Under the pieces are notes generated by a model, which was given only the letters and a program-made list of their open reading frames with translations, was not told the DNA's origin and did not search any database. Of a DNA stretch of 64,000 bases, positions 24,460 to 34,397 are shown piece by piece. How positions within the stretch are numbered: position 1 is the first letter of the stretch; the number at the start of each line of letters is the position of its first letter. This DNA is from Spartinivicinus marinus (GTDB lineage Bacteria; Pseudomonadota; Gammaproteobacteria; Pseudomonadales; Zooshikellaceae), in assembly GCF_026309355.1 (NCBI RefSeq), contig NZ_JAPJZK010000001.1:3988501-4052500 (forward strand), given 5' to 3'. The position numbers and the translations under genes are program-made.

Positions 24460-27303
24460 TTAAGAGTTAGTGGGTAAAAACTCCAATTGTTGTTCAGTAA
24501 AGCGTTGAAACTGTTGTTGCCAGTTAGAGGGTTTAGCTACTTTACTCACTTGCACTGCCGTTACCTTATATTCTGGGCAGTTAGTGGCCCAGTCGGAATT
24601 ATCAGTGGTTACTACATTGGCGCCGCTGGCGGGGTGGTGGAATGTGGTGTATACGACACCCGGTTGTACCCGTTCAGTGATTTTGGCACGTAATACTGTT
24701 TCACCGGCACGACTTTTGATGCCTACCCAGTCACCTTCATTAATACCACGGTCTTCTGCATCGTGCGGGTGTATTTCCAGCATGTCTTCCTGATGCCAGG
24801 CAACGTTATCAGTGCGGCGGGTTTGGGCGCCGACATTGTATTGGCTGAGAATACGCCCAGTGGTGAGTAGTAAAGGAAACTTGCGATTAGCTCGCTCTTC
24901 GGTGGCTACATATTCGGTAATAGCGAACCAACCTTTACCTCGCACAAATGCATCGGTATGCATAATTGGAGTGCCAGTAGGCGCTGACTCATTGCATGGC
25001 CATTGAATGCTGCCAAGCTTTTCCAGCTTGTCGTAATTAACACCCGTAAAGGTAGGCGTGAGTGAGGCAATTTCATCCATAATTTCTGACGGGTGGTTAT
25101 ACGGCATTTCATAACCAAGTGCTTTGGCTAGTGCTACAGTGACTTCCCAGTCTTCTTTTCCTGCTAATGGTGGCATCACTTTACGTACCCGTGATATACG
25201 ACGCTCGGCGTTAGTGAAAGTCCCATTTTTTTCTAAGAAAGAAGCACCCGGTAAAAATACATGGGCAAATTTAGCCGTTTCGTTTAAGAAAATATCTTGC
25301 ACTAAAAGGCACTCTAAGCCTTTTAACGCGGCCTCTACATGATGGGTATTGGGGTCAGACTGGGCAATATCTTCTCCTTGGCAATACAGGGCTTTAAATT
25401 CACCATTAATTGAAGCATCAAACATATTGGGGATACGTAAACCAGGTTCGTTATCTAAATTAACCCCCCAGGCTTGTTCGAAAAGTTTTCGAACAGCATT
25501 ATCCGACACATGTTGATAGCCTGGTAACTCATGGGGAAAACTCCCCATATCGCAGGAGCCTTGCACATTATTTTGCCCGCGCAATGGGTTAACCCCAACG
25601 CCTTCACGGCCTACGTTGCCTGTTAGCATAGCGAGGTTGGCAATCCCCATTACCATGGTAGAACCTTGGCTGTGTTCGGTCACGCCTAATCCATAATAAA
25701 TTGCACCGTTATTGGCTTTTGCATAAAGCCTGGCCGCTTGGCGTAATTCGTTGGCAGGAATACCTGTTATGTCTTGGGTGTTTTCTGGTGAGTGGCGCTC
25801 ATCACTAATAAATGTTTGCCACTGGTTAAAGGCTTCAGTATCACAACGCTCAGTAATATACGCTGGGTTATGTAGGCTTTCGGTAATAACCACATGAGCG
25901 ATGGCATTAATAAATGCCACGTTAGTACCGGGCCTTAATTTAAGATGGTGTGCCGCTTGAATATGGGGGCTTTTTACCAAGTCGATTTGACGAGGGTCTA
26001 CCACAATCAGTTTTGCACCTTCTCTTAAGCGCTTTTTCAGCTGAGAGCCAAAAACTGGGTGGCCATCCGTGGGGTTGGCCCCAATCACCATGACCACATC
26101 AGCATATTTAACTGAAGAAAAGGTTTGGGTACCGGCAGACTCACCCAAGGTCATTTTTAAGCCATAGCCAGTGGGAGAGTGGCAAACCCGAGCACAGGTA
26201 TCGACATTGTTATTGCCAAAAACTGCCCGTACTAATTTTTGCACTAAAAAAGTTTCTTCATTGGTACAGCGAGAAGACGTGATTGCTCCTACACTACCAC
26301 GGCCGTATGTTTGCTGAATAGAAGACAGTTTATCAGCCGCAAACTGTAGTGCTTCTTCCCAACTGACTGGTTGCCAAGGTTGGTCAATGGACTCACGAAT
26401 CATTGGGGTAGTGATGCGGTCTTTATGGGTAGCATAACCAAAAGCAAAACGCCCTTTAACGCAAGAATGACCCTGATTAGCTTCGCCCCCTTTATACGGC
26501 ATCATGCGGATAACCTGATTGCCTTTCATTTCAGCTTTAAAGCTACAGCCAACCCCACAATAAGCGCAGGTGGTCACCACGCTATGCTCTGGCTGGCCAT
26601 GTTCGATAACACTGTTATCCATTAGGGTGGCAGTAGGACAGGCTTGCACACAAGCACCACAGGAGACGCATTCCGAATCCATAAAAGCCTGATCTTGCCC
26701 TGGTGAAACTGTTGACTCAAAACCGCGTCCTTGAATGGTTAGGGCAAAGGTGCCTTGTACTTCGCTACACGCTCTCACACAGCGGGAGCAAACAATGCAT
26801 TTGCTAGGGTCAAAGGTGAAATAAGGGTTAGATGTATCTTTTTCAGCTGATAAATGGTTATTGCCATCAAACCCATAGCGCACTTCCCGCAGGCCAACAT
26901 CACCAGCCATATCTTGTAATTCACAATTGCCATTACTAGGGCAGGTGAGGCAGTCGAGGGGGTGGTCAGAGATATACAGCTCCATCACGTTACGGCGTAA
27001 TGTGGCAAGTTTTTGCGTTTGGGTATTGACCACCATGCCTTCAGTGACAGGTGTTGTACAAGAGGCAGGGTAACCTCGGCGGCCTTCAACTTCTACAGCA
27101 CATAAACGGCAGGAGCCGAATGCATCTAACGAATCAGTCGCGCATAATTTGGGGATATTAATATCGACTTCTGCTGCGGCTCTTAACACCGAAGTACCTT
27201 CAGGCACAGTCACAGAAACACCATCAATTACCAAATTAACTTGTTTGCCTGATAATTTTGGGGGAGTGCCATAATCTTTATTGGGGTCGAAATATTCTAA
27301 CAT
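24460..27303 (-). CDS. fdsA: NAD-dependent formate dehydrogenase, molybdenum alpha subunit FdsA
   Basis: 947 residues. In order: a [2Fe-2S] ferredoxin domain (CATDSLDAFGSCRLC, ~54-83), a His/Cys [4Fe-4S] site (HPLDCLTCPSNGNC, ~115-128) and two ferredoxin-type [4Fe-4S] motifs (CIVCSRCVRACSEVQG and CVSCGACVQACP). A further [4Fe-4S] site CAYCGVGC (~245) begins the bis-MGD molybdopterin domain. The active site has Cys-His in CARVCHSPTG (~371), so cysteine rather than selenocysteine ligates Mo. It oxidises formate to CO2 in the cytoplasm and passes electrons to FdsB/FdsG; the reverse reaction is known for the family. Confidence 0.96.
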   Translation of the reverse strand: MLEYFDPNKDYGTPPKLSGKQVNLVIDGVSVTVPEGTSVLRAAAEVDINIPKLCATDSLDAFGSCRLCAVEVEGRRGYPASCTTPVTEGMVVNTQTQKLATLRRNVMELYISDHPLDCLTCPSNGNCELQDMAGDVGLREVRYGFDGNNHLSAEKDTSNPYFTFDPSKCIVCSRCVRACSEVQGTFALTIQGRGFESTVSPGQDQAFMDSECVSCGACVQACPTATLMDNSVIEHGQPEHSVVTTCAYCGVGCSFKAEMKGNQVIRMMPYKGGEANQGHSCVKGRFAFGYATHKDRITTPMIRESIDQPWQPVSWEEALQFAADKLSSIQQTYGRGSVGAITSSRCTNEETFLVQKLVRAVFGNNNVDTCARVCHSPTGYGLKMTLGESAGTQTFSSVKYADVVMVIGANPTDGHPVFGSQLKKRLREGAKLIVVDPRQIDLVKSPHIQAAHHLKLRPGTNVAFINAIAHVVITESLHNPAYITERCDTEAFNQWQTFISDERHSPENTQDITGIPANELRQAARLYAKANNGAIYYGLGVTEHSQGSTMVMGIANLAMLTGNVGREGVGVNPLRGQNNVQGSCDMGSFPHELPGYQHVSDNAVRKLFEQAWGVNLDNEPGLRIPNMFDASINGEFKALYCQGEDIAQSDPNTHHVEAALKGLECLLVQDIFLNETAKFAHVFLPGASFLEKNGTFTNAERRISRVRKVMPPLAGKEDWEVTVALAKALGYEMPYNHPSEIMDEIASLTPTFTGVNYDKLEKLGSIQWPCNESAPTGTPIMHTDAFVRGKGWFAITEYVATEERANRKFPLLLTTGRILSQYNVGAQTRRTDNVAWHQEDMLEIHPHDAEDRGINEGDWVGIKSRAGETVLRAKITERVQPGVVYTTFHHPASGANVVTTDNSDWATNCPEYKVTAVQVSKVAKPSNWQQQFQRFTEQQLEFLPTNS

Positions 27304-27305
27304 GC

Positions 27306-28919
27306 TCAGCAGCCTCCTGTTTTAGTATTAGTCGGCTGAAAATCTTCAGGGAAGTGGTTAAGTGCGCTCATTACTGGGTAAGGGGTCATGCCCCCCATAG
27401 CACAGAGTGAGGCGTGGGTCATGGTGTCGCATAAATCAGTCAGCAATACCGTATTGGCCTGGGTATTGTCTCCTGCGCGAATTTTATCGATAACTTCTAC
27501 ACCACGGGTGGAGCCTATTCGGCAAGGTGTACATTTGCCGCAGGACTCCTCTACACAAAACTCCATGGCAAAGCGGGCTTGTTCCAACATATCAACCCTG
27601 TCATCAAACACGACAATACCACCATGGCCAACCATAGCGTCGATTTGCATAAATGCTTCGTAATCTAGCGGGGTATCCCACTGATGCTCAGGCAAATAGG
27701 CACCTAACGGCCCACCGACTTGTACCGCTTTTATCGGGCGCCCGGTTAAGGTGCCTGCACCGTATTCTTCCAATAATTCACGCAAACTGATACCAAAGGC
27801 CAGTTCTACCAGGCCACCTTGTTTGATATTACCTGCCAGTTGGAAGGCTAACGTACCGCGAGAGCGACCCATACCAAAATGCTCATAATAAGCAGCCCCT
27901 TTCTCTAAAATAATAGGCACAGTCGCGAGGGATAACACATTGTTAACGATGGTAGGCTGACCAAATAAACCTTCGATGGCAGGAATAGGGGGTTTGGCTC
28001 TGACTAACCCCCGTTTACCTTCTAAACTTTCCAGCAGCGAGGTTTCTTCGCCACAAATATAAGCACCTGCACCTAAGCGTACTTCTAAATCAAAGCTGAA
28101 ATCACTGCCTAAAATATGGTTACCTAAATAACCATGTTGATAGGCGACAGCTATCGCCTTATTCAACATTTGGTGGGCATGGGGGTATTCTGAGCGTAAA
28201 TAGATATAACCTTGGTTAGCGCCAACCGCGATCCCGGCAATGGTCATCCCTTCAATTAACGAAAAAGGGTCCGCTTCCATTACTAGTCTGTCTGCGAAAC
28301 TGCCAGAGTCGCCTTCATCTGCATTACAAACAATATATTTTTGTGTTGCGGGGGTGTCTAACACGGTTTGCCATTTAATGCCGGTAGGGAAGGCCGCGCC
28401 ACCGCGGCCGCGTAAACCTGATTGCTTCACTTCATCAATAATGGCTTGCGGGCCAATTTCCAGTGCTTTTTGTAAACCGATAAAACCTTGATGTGTTGTG
28501 TAATCTTCAATAGAGGCTGGCTCAATAATGCCTGCACGTTGAAAGGTTAATCGCTGTTGCTTTGCTAAATAAGGGATTTTTTCAGTTAAACCTAAATACA
28601 GCGGATGTTGTGGATCACCAGATAAAAAATCACACTCAAATAATGAGGTAATATCTTCCGGTTGAACTGGGCCATAAGCTACTCGTCCATCAGCGGTTGC
28701 TACTTCAATTAAAGGCTCTAGCCAAAATAACCCACGGGAGCCATTTCGTACCAGCTGAATATTGGCTTGATATTCTACTGCCAGAGTTTCGATAGTGGCT
28801 GCTATCTGATCAGCACCTACTGATAGGGAGGAAGAGTCACAGGGCACAAACACTTTAATAGGGGCTTGCTGACCAGCTGGTTGTGATGTTGCTGTAGTTG
28901 CTTGAGTCAATGCTGTCAT
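27306..28919 (-). CDS. fdsB: Formate dehydrogenase beta subunit FdsB (NuoF-like diaphorase)
   Basis: 537 residues. A thioredoxin-like N-terminal domain (~20-110) precedes a NuoF-type core with GLRGRGGAAFPTGIKW (NADH/FMN site), CGEETSLLESLEGKRG, and the [4Fe-4S] motif ESCGKCTPCRIGSTRG near the C-terminus. It transfers electrons between the iron-sulfur chain of FdsA and NAD+. The start codon overlaps the fdsG stop by four bases, and two bases separate it from fdsA, so the subunits are translated together. Confidence 0.95.
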   Translation of the reverse strand: MTALTQATTATSQPAGQQAPIKVFVPCDSSSLSVGADQIAATIETLAVEYQANIQLVRNGSRGLFWLEPLIEVATADGRVAYGPVQPEDITSLFECDFLSGDPQHPLYLGLTEKIPYLAKQQRLTFQRAGIIEPASIEDYTTHQGFIGLQKALEIGPQAIIDEVKQSGLRGRGGAAFPTGIKWQTVLDTPATQKYIVCNADEGDSGSFADRLVMEADPFSLIEGMTIAGIAVGANQGYIYLRSEYPHAHQMLNKAIAVAYQHGYLGNHILGSDFSFDLEVRLGAGAYICGEETSLLESLEGKRGLVRAKPPIPAIEGLFGQPTIVNNVLSLATVPIILEKGAAYYEHFGMGRSRGTLAFQLAGNIKQGGLVELAFGISLRELLEEYGAGTLTGRPIKAVQVGGPLGAYLPEHQWDTPLDYEAFMQIDAMVGHGGIVVFDDRVDMLEQARFAMEFCVEESCGKCTPCRIGSTRGVEVIDKIRAGDNTQANTVLLTDLCDTMTHASLCAMGGMTPYPVMSALNHFPEDFQPTNTKTGGC

Positions 28920-29506
28920 TGGACCTCCACAGCAACAGTTTGCATTTTATCAACCAGCTGGCTGAATTTGCTGGTTGTCATTCGGCCATGAATATCATCA
29001 TTCACGCGAATGGATGGTGAACAAGCGCAATTGCCCAAGCAGTAAACAGGTTCTAAAGTAAAGCTGCCATCCAGGGTGGTTTGGTGATAATCAATACCTA
29101 ACGTTTGCTTAATGGTTTGTTCTAACTGACGGCTACCCATGGCTTGGCAGGCTTCCGCCCGACAAACCTGAATCACAAATTCACCGCAGGGTTTGGACCG
29201 GAAGTGATGATAAAAGCTAATCACTCCATGAACATCAGCACGAGATAGATTGAGTTTGTCAGCAATCAGTGGCACGGCATCGGAAGGAATATAGCCCAAT
29301 TGATCTTGGATGCTGTGTAAAATAGGCAGCAACGCACCGGGCTTGTCTTTTAATGAGTCAATCGACTTTTCAACTAGTTGCCTGTCCCAGCTAGAGTTAC
29401 CCTGCATTCTGTTCCTCACCTCGGTTAAACCACATTCGTTGGTGTGTACCCATTGATAATCAAGGGCTTTGTTATTGTTGTTCAATCTAGGAAGGGTAAA
29501 CGGCAA
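28916..29506 (-). CDS. fdsG: Formate dehydrogenase gamma subunit FdsG (NuoE-like)
   Basis: 196 residues, about 35 longer at the N-terminus than usual FdsG; a downstream Met (MQGNSSWDR, residue 34) is a possible true start. A helical NuoE N-domain is followed by a thioredoxin-like [2Fe-2S] domain with ligands in CRAEACQAMG and CLGNCACSP. It is the first gene of the operon. The 437-base upstream gap, shared with the divergent carbonic anhydrase gene, contains a Fur-box-like sequence at 29594-29604. Confidence 0.93.
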   Translation of the reverse strand: MPFTLPRLNNNNKALDYQWVHTNECGLTEVRNRMQGNSSWDRQLVEKSIDSLKDKPGALLPILHSIQDQLGYIPSDAVPLIADKLNLSRADVHGVISFYHHFRSKPCGEFVIQVCRAEACQAMGSRQLEQTIKQTLGIDYHQTTLDGSFTLEPVYCLGNCACSPSIRVNDDIHGRMTTSKFSQLVDKMQTVAVEVQ

Positions 29507-29943
29507 CTAGACAAACATGCATAGCCGTTTAAGACATGGCAATAGTTAATTAAGACACTGAATAAGGTCTTTCTGCTTGTGTAAAATACTAGTTGATAAT
29601 CATTTTCATCTGTGATGGCTTTTAGTGTAGGCCCATATCGTACAAATGTATTAGATAGGTGCAGTATTTATGTTTATGATTTTTATTTTATTAGTCAATT
29701 TTTTTTAGTTTGTACCATTCGCTTTGACTGTAGATGATCATTTATTTTCGGAAAATACTCAAGTAATGGGGAGTGATGCAATATATAACTTAAGGTTCAT
29801 TTAATATAAAATAATTACACTATTGCACCAGATTTATTGGTTGAAAAACATACATTTAGTGAATCTAAATATATGTTTGATTTCTTTTGTTTTAACGTCA
29901 TATTCGCGAAGAGTCTAGACGTTACATTGTTGTAGGAAATATC
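29507..29943. promoter_or_regulatory. Divergent promoter region between fdsG and the carbonic anhydrase gene
   Basis: 437 bases. TGATAATCATT (29594-29604) matches the central 11 bases of the Fur box; about 13 of 19 consensus bases agree overall. Close to the carbonic anhydrase start, AACGTC (29894-29899) and GACGTT (29918-29923) form an inverted repeat around TTCGCGAA. Function of either site is not shown. Confidence 0.35.
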
Positions 29944-30612
29944 ATGCCAGAAATTAAACAGCTTTTTGCAAATAACACAAAATGGTCTGAGTCAATCAAA
30001 TCAGAGAAACCCGAATATTTTGCCAAATTAAATCAAGGGCAAAGCCCTGGTTTTTTATGGATTGGCTGTTCCGATAGCCGTGTACCGGCTGAACGTTTAA
30101 CTGGACTGCATTCAGGAGAACTGTTTGTTCATCGCAACGTAGCCAATCAGGTTATTCATACCGATTTAAATTGCTTATCTGTGGTTCAATATGCTGTTGA
30201 TGTACTCAAGGTGAAACACGTAATTGTTTGTGGTCATTACGGTTGTGGTGGTGTTCAGGCCTCTATTGAAAACCCAAAGCTTGGGCTAATCAACAACTGG
30301 TTGCTTCATATCCGCGACTTATATCTTAAATATCGTACAAGTCTTGAAAGCCTACCCAAAGACCAATGGACAAATAAACTCTGTGAAATCAATGTAGCAG
30401 CGCAGGTATATAACCTGGGTCACTCTACCATCATGCAAAATGCTTGGGAGCGTGGGCAGGACATAGAAATCCATGGGGTGGTTTATGGGATTGGTGATGG
30501 CAAGCTGCTTGACTTGGGGATGAGCTGTTCAAGTAGAGATACTTTAGAAATGAATTATCAAACAGCCATGGAAAAAATAATCAACTCAGTGGCAATAAAT
30601 AAAGCCCTTTAG
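29944..30612 (+). CDS. can: Beta-carbonic anhydrase
   Basis: 222 residues. Zinc ligands and catalytic dyad are intact: [16 protein letters not shown] (Cys ~42, Asp ~44, Arg ~46) and CGHYGCGGV (His ~98, Cys ~101). HRNVANQV is also present. It interconverts CO2 and bicarbonate in the cytoplasm. It is divergent from the formate dehydrogenase operon and co-directional with a bestrophin-like gene 30 bases downstream. The ATG is preceded by GTAGGAAAT. Confidence 0.95.
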   Translation: MPEIKQLFANNTKWSESIKSEKPEYFAKLNQGQSPGFLWIGCSDSRVPAERLTGLHSGELFVHRNVANQVIHTDLNCLSVVQYAVDVLKVKHVIVCGHYGCGGVQASIENPKLGLINNWLLHIRDLYLKYRTSLESLPKDQWTNKLCEINVAAQVYNLGHSTIMQNAWERGQDIEIHGVVYGIGDGKLLDLGMSCSSRDTLEMNYQTAMEKIINSVAINKAL

Positions 30613-30642
30613 TGAAAGGGTAAAGCAGCAGCAGTAGTTATT

Positions 30643-31515
30643 ATGATCAAAAATAAGCCTTTTTCATTTTATACGTTGCTTAAAGGGATCGGCCCGGAAT
30701 TATCTATTGTATTTATATATGCGATAGTGGTTGAACGAATTGATGAGCTTTTTAAAACCATTGAAATTCCGGTATATCTGGTGTCTATTCTTGGTACGTT
30801 TCTCAGCATATTGTGTTCTTTTATGCTTGCCCAATCTTATGATCGCTGGTGGGAAGCAAGAAAAATATGGGGAGGAATTGTTAATGAGTCTAGAACCCTC
30901 ATAAGAAAAGTGATTACATTCGTGGGTGATGATCTAGCACAGCACCAGCATAATATTGCATTAAGACAAATTATCTGGTGCCATGCGATGGCTCAGCATT
31001 TACGGTATGATAAGTTTACTACGGTAGTTTTAAAGTATATTGAAAAAGAAAACATTGACAATCATGTGCCTAATACATTGCTTGATTTACACTATAATGA
31101 AGTCAATCAGCTTAGAAATAAAAGAGCTATTAATGAAATACAGCAATTGCAAATAAATAAGTCGCTGAATCTTATTTGTGATTACATGGGGCAGTGTGAA
31201 AGGATAAAGAACACAATATTTCCTATCTCATATAAACTGATTATAAAAATTGGGATCTATGTTTTTGCAACTATCCTTCCTGTTTCAATTAATGGTTTAT
31301 CTGCACCAATTGAAATATTCATATCGTTCATGGTGCCATCTTTATTTCTTCTCATCTATGAGCTATGTGATGAAATTCAGGCCCCCTTTAAGAATAACCC
31401 TAATAGTATCCCAATAGAAAATATTGCTCATAAAATACAGCTAAATATAGAGGATATGTGTCACAAGAAACTACTCAAGCATGAGTACCACGAACACAAG
31501 CATTATGTGATATAA
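30643..31515 (+). CDS. Bestrophin-like anion channel (UPF0187/YneE family)
   Basis: 290 residues with hydrophobic segments near 15-30, 40-65 (VSILGTFLSILCSFMLAQSY), 200-225 and 228-250. The family segment SYDRWWEARKIWGGIVNESR sits after the second helix, and the C-terminal part has PIENIAHKIQ. Bacterial bestrophin homologues form pentameric ion channels; eukaryotic relatives conduct chloride and bicarbonate. Immediate linkage to a carbonic anhydrase gene suggests bicarbonate may be the physiological ion here. That is inference. Confidence 0.85.
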   Translation: MIKNKPFSFYTLLKGIGPELSIVFIYAIVVERIDELFKTIEIPVYLVSILGTFLSILCSFMLAQSYDRWWEARKIWGGIVNESRTLIRKVITFVGDDLAQHQHNIALRQIIWCHAMAQHLRYDKFTTVVLKYIEKENIDNHVPNTLLDLHYNEVNQLRNKRAINEIQQLQINKSLNLICDYMGQCERIKNTIFPISYKLIIKIGIYVFATILPVSINGLSAPIEIFISFMVPSLFLLIYELCDEIQAPFKNNPNSIPIENIAHKIQLNIEDMCHKKLLKHEYHEHKHYVI

Positions 31516-31539
31516 AGTAATTATATACCTAGTCAAAGC

Positions 31540-31558
31540 GAAGGTCTTATAAACCTTC
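31540..31558. terminator. Hairpin between convergent bestrophin-like and EamA genes
   Basis: GAAGGT (31540-31545) pairs with ACCTTC (31553-31558) around a seven-base loop, in the 62-base gap between two convergent genes. It lies next to TATACCTAGTCAAAGCGAAG, which resembles a decayed end of the TATACCC repeat family. Confidence 0.4.
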
Positions 31559-31577
31559 AACAGGTGGCTACTGCCAG

Positions 31578-32474
31578 TCAGCTATTGAATGTATCCTTAA
31601 GTTGGCTGGTAGTTGTTGCCAGTTTCTCCCGACTAATCATAATCACAGCTGCCACCACCATAAAGCCACCGGCCACTCTATATAGATTAAGCTCTTCATT
31701 TAAGATTAGTACTGCAAGGAAAATGGTGACTATCGGTTCTAATGTCGATAAAATTGCAGTATCAGAAGCGCCAATAATCATATTGCCTAAGTTAAGTGCA
31801 ATGATGGGTAAAACTGTACTAAAAACAATCAATCCTGCGATTGCTAACCAGCCACTGGTTTGTTGGGGTAGCTTCACTTCACTGGTGACTAAGGCTGCCA
31901 ACGTATAGGTTAATGCTGCACCAATAAAAATGTAAGTCGTACTCACCATAATATCTTTATTGGTTAGATAATGGTTTGATAATAAAATATAAAGAGCATA
32001 ACCAAGTGCTGCAGCTAAGCTAAATAAAATACCTATTAGGCTACCTTTGGGGTTTAACCCAACGGCGAAAAGCACTCCAATAAGAGCGATAGCTAATGCG
32101 GTTATTTTCAGTTTGCTTAATTGTTCTTTAAATACAAATCTGGCTAATATCATAACAAGAATAGGAAACAAGTATAGTAGAATAACCACTAAGCTTGCGG
32201 AGGCATGTTGTATGGCTGAGAAGTAACATAGTGCAATGGCAGCATAGATAACACCTAGACATATACTTGGCCAGCATAGTTTATTCATCGGCTTTTTCTG
32301 TAGCTGAAGCACTGTTAGTAAGCAGGCAGCTGCACCAATAAATCGTATCCATAACAGTCCTGCTGGGTTAGCACCGGTTGTATAGATAACAGCAGCAAAT
32401 ACAGGCTGAAAAGCAAATGTAGTTGCCGCAAATAAAATACATGTGGCGCCTATTGGCCATGACTTAGTTTGCAT
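31578..32474 (-). CDS. EamA/DMT-family transporter (10 TM)
   Basis: 298 residues, with ten hydrophobic helices in two EamA halves (~5-140 and ~150-290). Typical features are the first-half AVIYTTGANPAGLLWIRFIG and the second-half end LEPIVTIFLAVLILNEEL, the family E-P motif. DMT carriers export amino acids, drugs or metabolites; the substrate cannot be read from sequence. It is convergent with the bestrophin-like gene and divergent from the acetyltransferase gene. Confidence 0.9.
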   Translation of the reverse strand: MQTKSWPIGATCILFAATTFAFQPVFAAVIYTTGANPAGLLWIRFIGAAACLLTVLQLQKKPMNKLCWPSICLGVIYAAIALCYFSAIQHASASLVVILLYLFPILVMILARFVFKEQLSKLKITALAIALIGVLFAVGLNPKGSLIGILFSLAAALGYALYILLSNHYLTNKDIMVSTTYIFIGAALTYTLAALVTSEVKLPQQTSGWLAIAGLIVFSTVLPIIALNLGNMIIGASDTAILSTLEPIVTIFLAVLILNEELNLYRVAGGFMVVAAVIMISREKLATTTSQLKDTFNS

Positions 32475-32675
32475 ATAATAACTTAGAAGCTAATAACCCT
32501 TGGGGTATAAATTATTGAGTTTGGTTAGTATTGTGGTGAAGCGTTTAGCATAGTGATTTTTATACGAGTTATGTAGTTCAGTGCTTATCTAATTAAGACG
32601 ATTACTTATCTAAAAACACTAAATAGGGTTATGCTTACCAATAAGCATGACTGATTAGTAAAAGTTGGGAGTAGT

Positions 32676-33335
32676 ATGGCAAATACAAAGGCAGACAAAA
32701 AACACTGGTCAAAAGTTGAGTACCTTCACCAAACGGTTACCAACCCTAATATCCATATTAAAGGTTCACATAGTTATTACAGTGATGCTTGGTCAGGTCG
32801 CTTTGAAGATACTGTTGTTCGTTATTTATATGGTGATGAGTATAGTCAGGCAACTTGGATTCCCCAATGGAAAATAGATCAGCTATTTATTGGTGATTAT
32901 GTTTGCATTGGTGCGGAAGCAGTTATTCTGATGGGAGGGAATCATACCCACCGGATGGATTGGTTTAGCCTTTATCCTTTTGTTGACAAGATTGCTGAGT
33001 CATACCAAGGGAAGGGTGATACAGTGATCGGTGATGGGGTATGGATTGGTATGCGAGCGATGATTATGCCAGGTATAAATATAGGTGAAGGGGCTGTGAT
33101 TGCTGCCAATGCAGTAGTTACCAAGAATGTGCCTCCTTATGCTGTTGTCGCGGGTAACCCTGCAAAAGTAATTAAAATGCGGTTTTCTGATGACGTTATT
33201 GGTAGTCTGTTGGCTTTAGCAATATATGACTGGCCAGAGGAAAAGTTTGTTGCTATGCGTCGGTGGGTGTGTACTGATAATATTGAGCAGCTTGAAGCTG
33301 CTTCGATCGCTTATGATAACGAGAAAAGAGTCTAG
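32676..33335 (+). CDS. CatB/Vat-like hexapeptide-repeat acetyltransferase
   Basis: 219 residues; the ATG follows GGGAG. The left-handed beta-helix xenobiotic acetyltransferase family is indicated by SYYSDAWSGRFEDTVVRYL, a GGNHTHRMDWFSLYPF loop (active His in the family), repeats VIGDGVWIGMRAMIMPG and IGEGAVIAANAVV, then PYAVVAGNPAKVIK. Relatives acetylate chloramphenicol or streptogramins. This chromosomal homologue may have another substrate, so resistance is not implied. The 3' end overlaps the convergent cheR-like gene by four bases. Confidence 0.88.
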   Translation: MANTKADKKHWSKVEYLHQTVTNPNIHIKGSHSYYSDAWSGRFEDTVVRYLYGDEYSQATWIPQWKIDQLFIGDYVCIGAEAVILMGGNHTHRMDWFSLYPFVDKIAESYQGKGDTVIGDGVWIGMRAMIMPGINIGEGAVIAANAVVTKNVPPYAVVAGNPAKVIKMRFSDDVIGSLLALAIYDWPEEKFVAMRRWVCTDNIEQLEAASIAYDNEKRV

Positions 33336-34174
33336 TTAACTCGTTGGTATATTGTGTAGCCTAAGGGTTTAAAATGGTTGTTATTATGTAAGTTTTCAGC
33401 ATGTCCGATATATAGATAACCATTTGGTCTTAGTATATCCACATATCTATTAATAAGCGTATTTCGCGTATCTCGATCAAAATAAATCATTACATTTCGG
33501 CAAAAGATAATGTCAAACTTTCCTTTCATTGGCCAATTATGCAAAAGGTTTAATTGATTAAATGTTATTATCTTTTGAACCGACTTTTTCACTTTTACTT
33601 TGTTATCATGTGCTGAATAAGAGAACCATTTTTTTTGTCGTTCACTACTGATGGTTTTAATTTGATCTGGGCGATACAGACCAGTTCTAGCACAATTAAG
33701 TACATTTGAGTCTACGTCGGTGGCTAAAAGTTTTGCGCTCCACCCTGGGTTGATCATCTCTCGCATAATAATGGCAATGGAGTAAGGTTCTTCGCCTGTG
33801 GAGCAGCCTGCGGACCAGATGCGGATTCGTTTGTCATGTTGGTGGTGGCGGATGATTAGAGGAAGTGCTGTTTTTTTTAAAAAGTCGAAATGGTGGGGTT
33901 CCCGGAAAAAGTAAGTTAAATTGGTAGTAATTGCATTAACAAACTCTTTATGTTCTTTATTATTTTCTTTCTTAAGTAGATCGCAATACTGAGAAAAATT
34001 TTTTAGTTTTAAACTACGCAGGCGACGCGCAAGGCGGCCATATATCATGTTTTTTTTATGCTTGTGGAGTGTGATTCCGGATATGTTATAAGCAGTTTTC
34101 TGAATAAAAGCAAAGTCATTATCGCTCATAGGAAACTCTCGGCCTAAGTAATCATTATTTACTTTAATTGTCAT
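33332..34174 (-). CDS. CheR-type chemoreceptor methyltransferase
   Basis: 280 residues. An N-terminal CheR helical domain (~15-75, RRLRSLKLKNFSQYCDLL) is followed by the SAM-dependent methyltransferase domain: FFREPHHFDFL, IWSAGCSTGEEPYSIAI (SAM site), LLATDVDSNVL, and FCRNVMIYFD. CheR methylates glutamates of methyl-accepting chemotaxis proteins. No other chemotaxis gene is in the window, so this is an orphan copy. The N-terminus is unusually basic around residue 40. Confidence 0.93.
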   Translation of the reverse strand: MTIKVNNDYLGREFPMSDNDFAFIQKTAYNISGITLHKHKKNMIYGRLARRLRSLKLKNFSQYCDLLKKENNKEHKEFVNAITTNLTYFFREPHHFDFLKKTALPLIIRHHQHDKRIRIWSAGCSTGEEPYSIAIIMREMINPGWSAKLLATDVDSNVLNCARTGLYRPDQIKTISSERQKKWFSYSAHDNKVKVKKSVQKIITFNQLNLLHNWPMKGKFDIIFCRNVMIYFDRDTRNTLINRYVDILRPNGYLYIGHAENLHNNNHFKPLGYTIYQRVN

Positions 34175-34265
34175 AATTTATTACAATTTAATAGCTATAA
34201 AATAACTAAATGATTGGCTATGGCCGGGCGTTAATTTTTATTTTTACAACTTATTCTAGTATAGT

Positions 34266-34337
34266 GCATCTCTAATAATTATTGATGGCCTCTGCGCAAG
34301 CTGATGGGCTCTTGAACAAGGAGGTTTGAGCAGTGTA
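34266..34337. repeat. Second short repeat family, copy 2
   Basis: TCTAATAATTATTGATGG followed by CTGATGGGCTCTTGAACAAG resembles 16019-16103. The right end is less clear. It lies between cheR and the RTX toxin gene. Confidence 0.4.
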
Positions 34338-34397
34338 AGGCTGGTTGCCTTTTTAATACCCTATAGAATATTTATTAGTATTATGCTAAGAGGGGGA

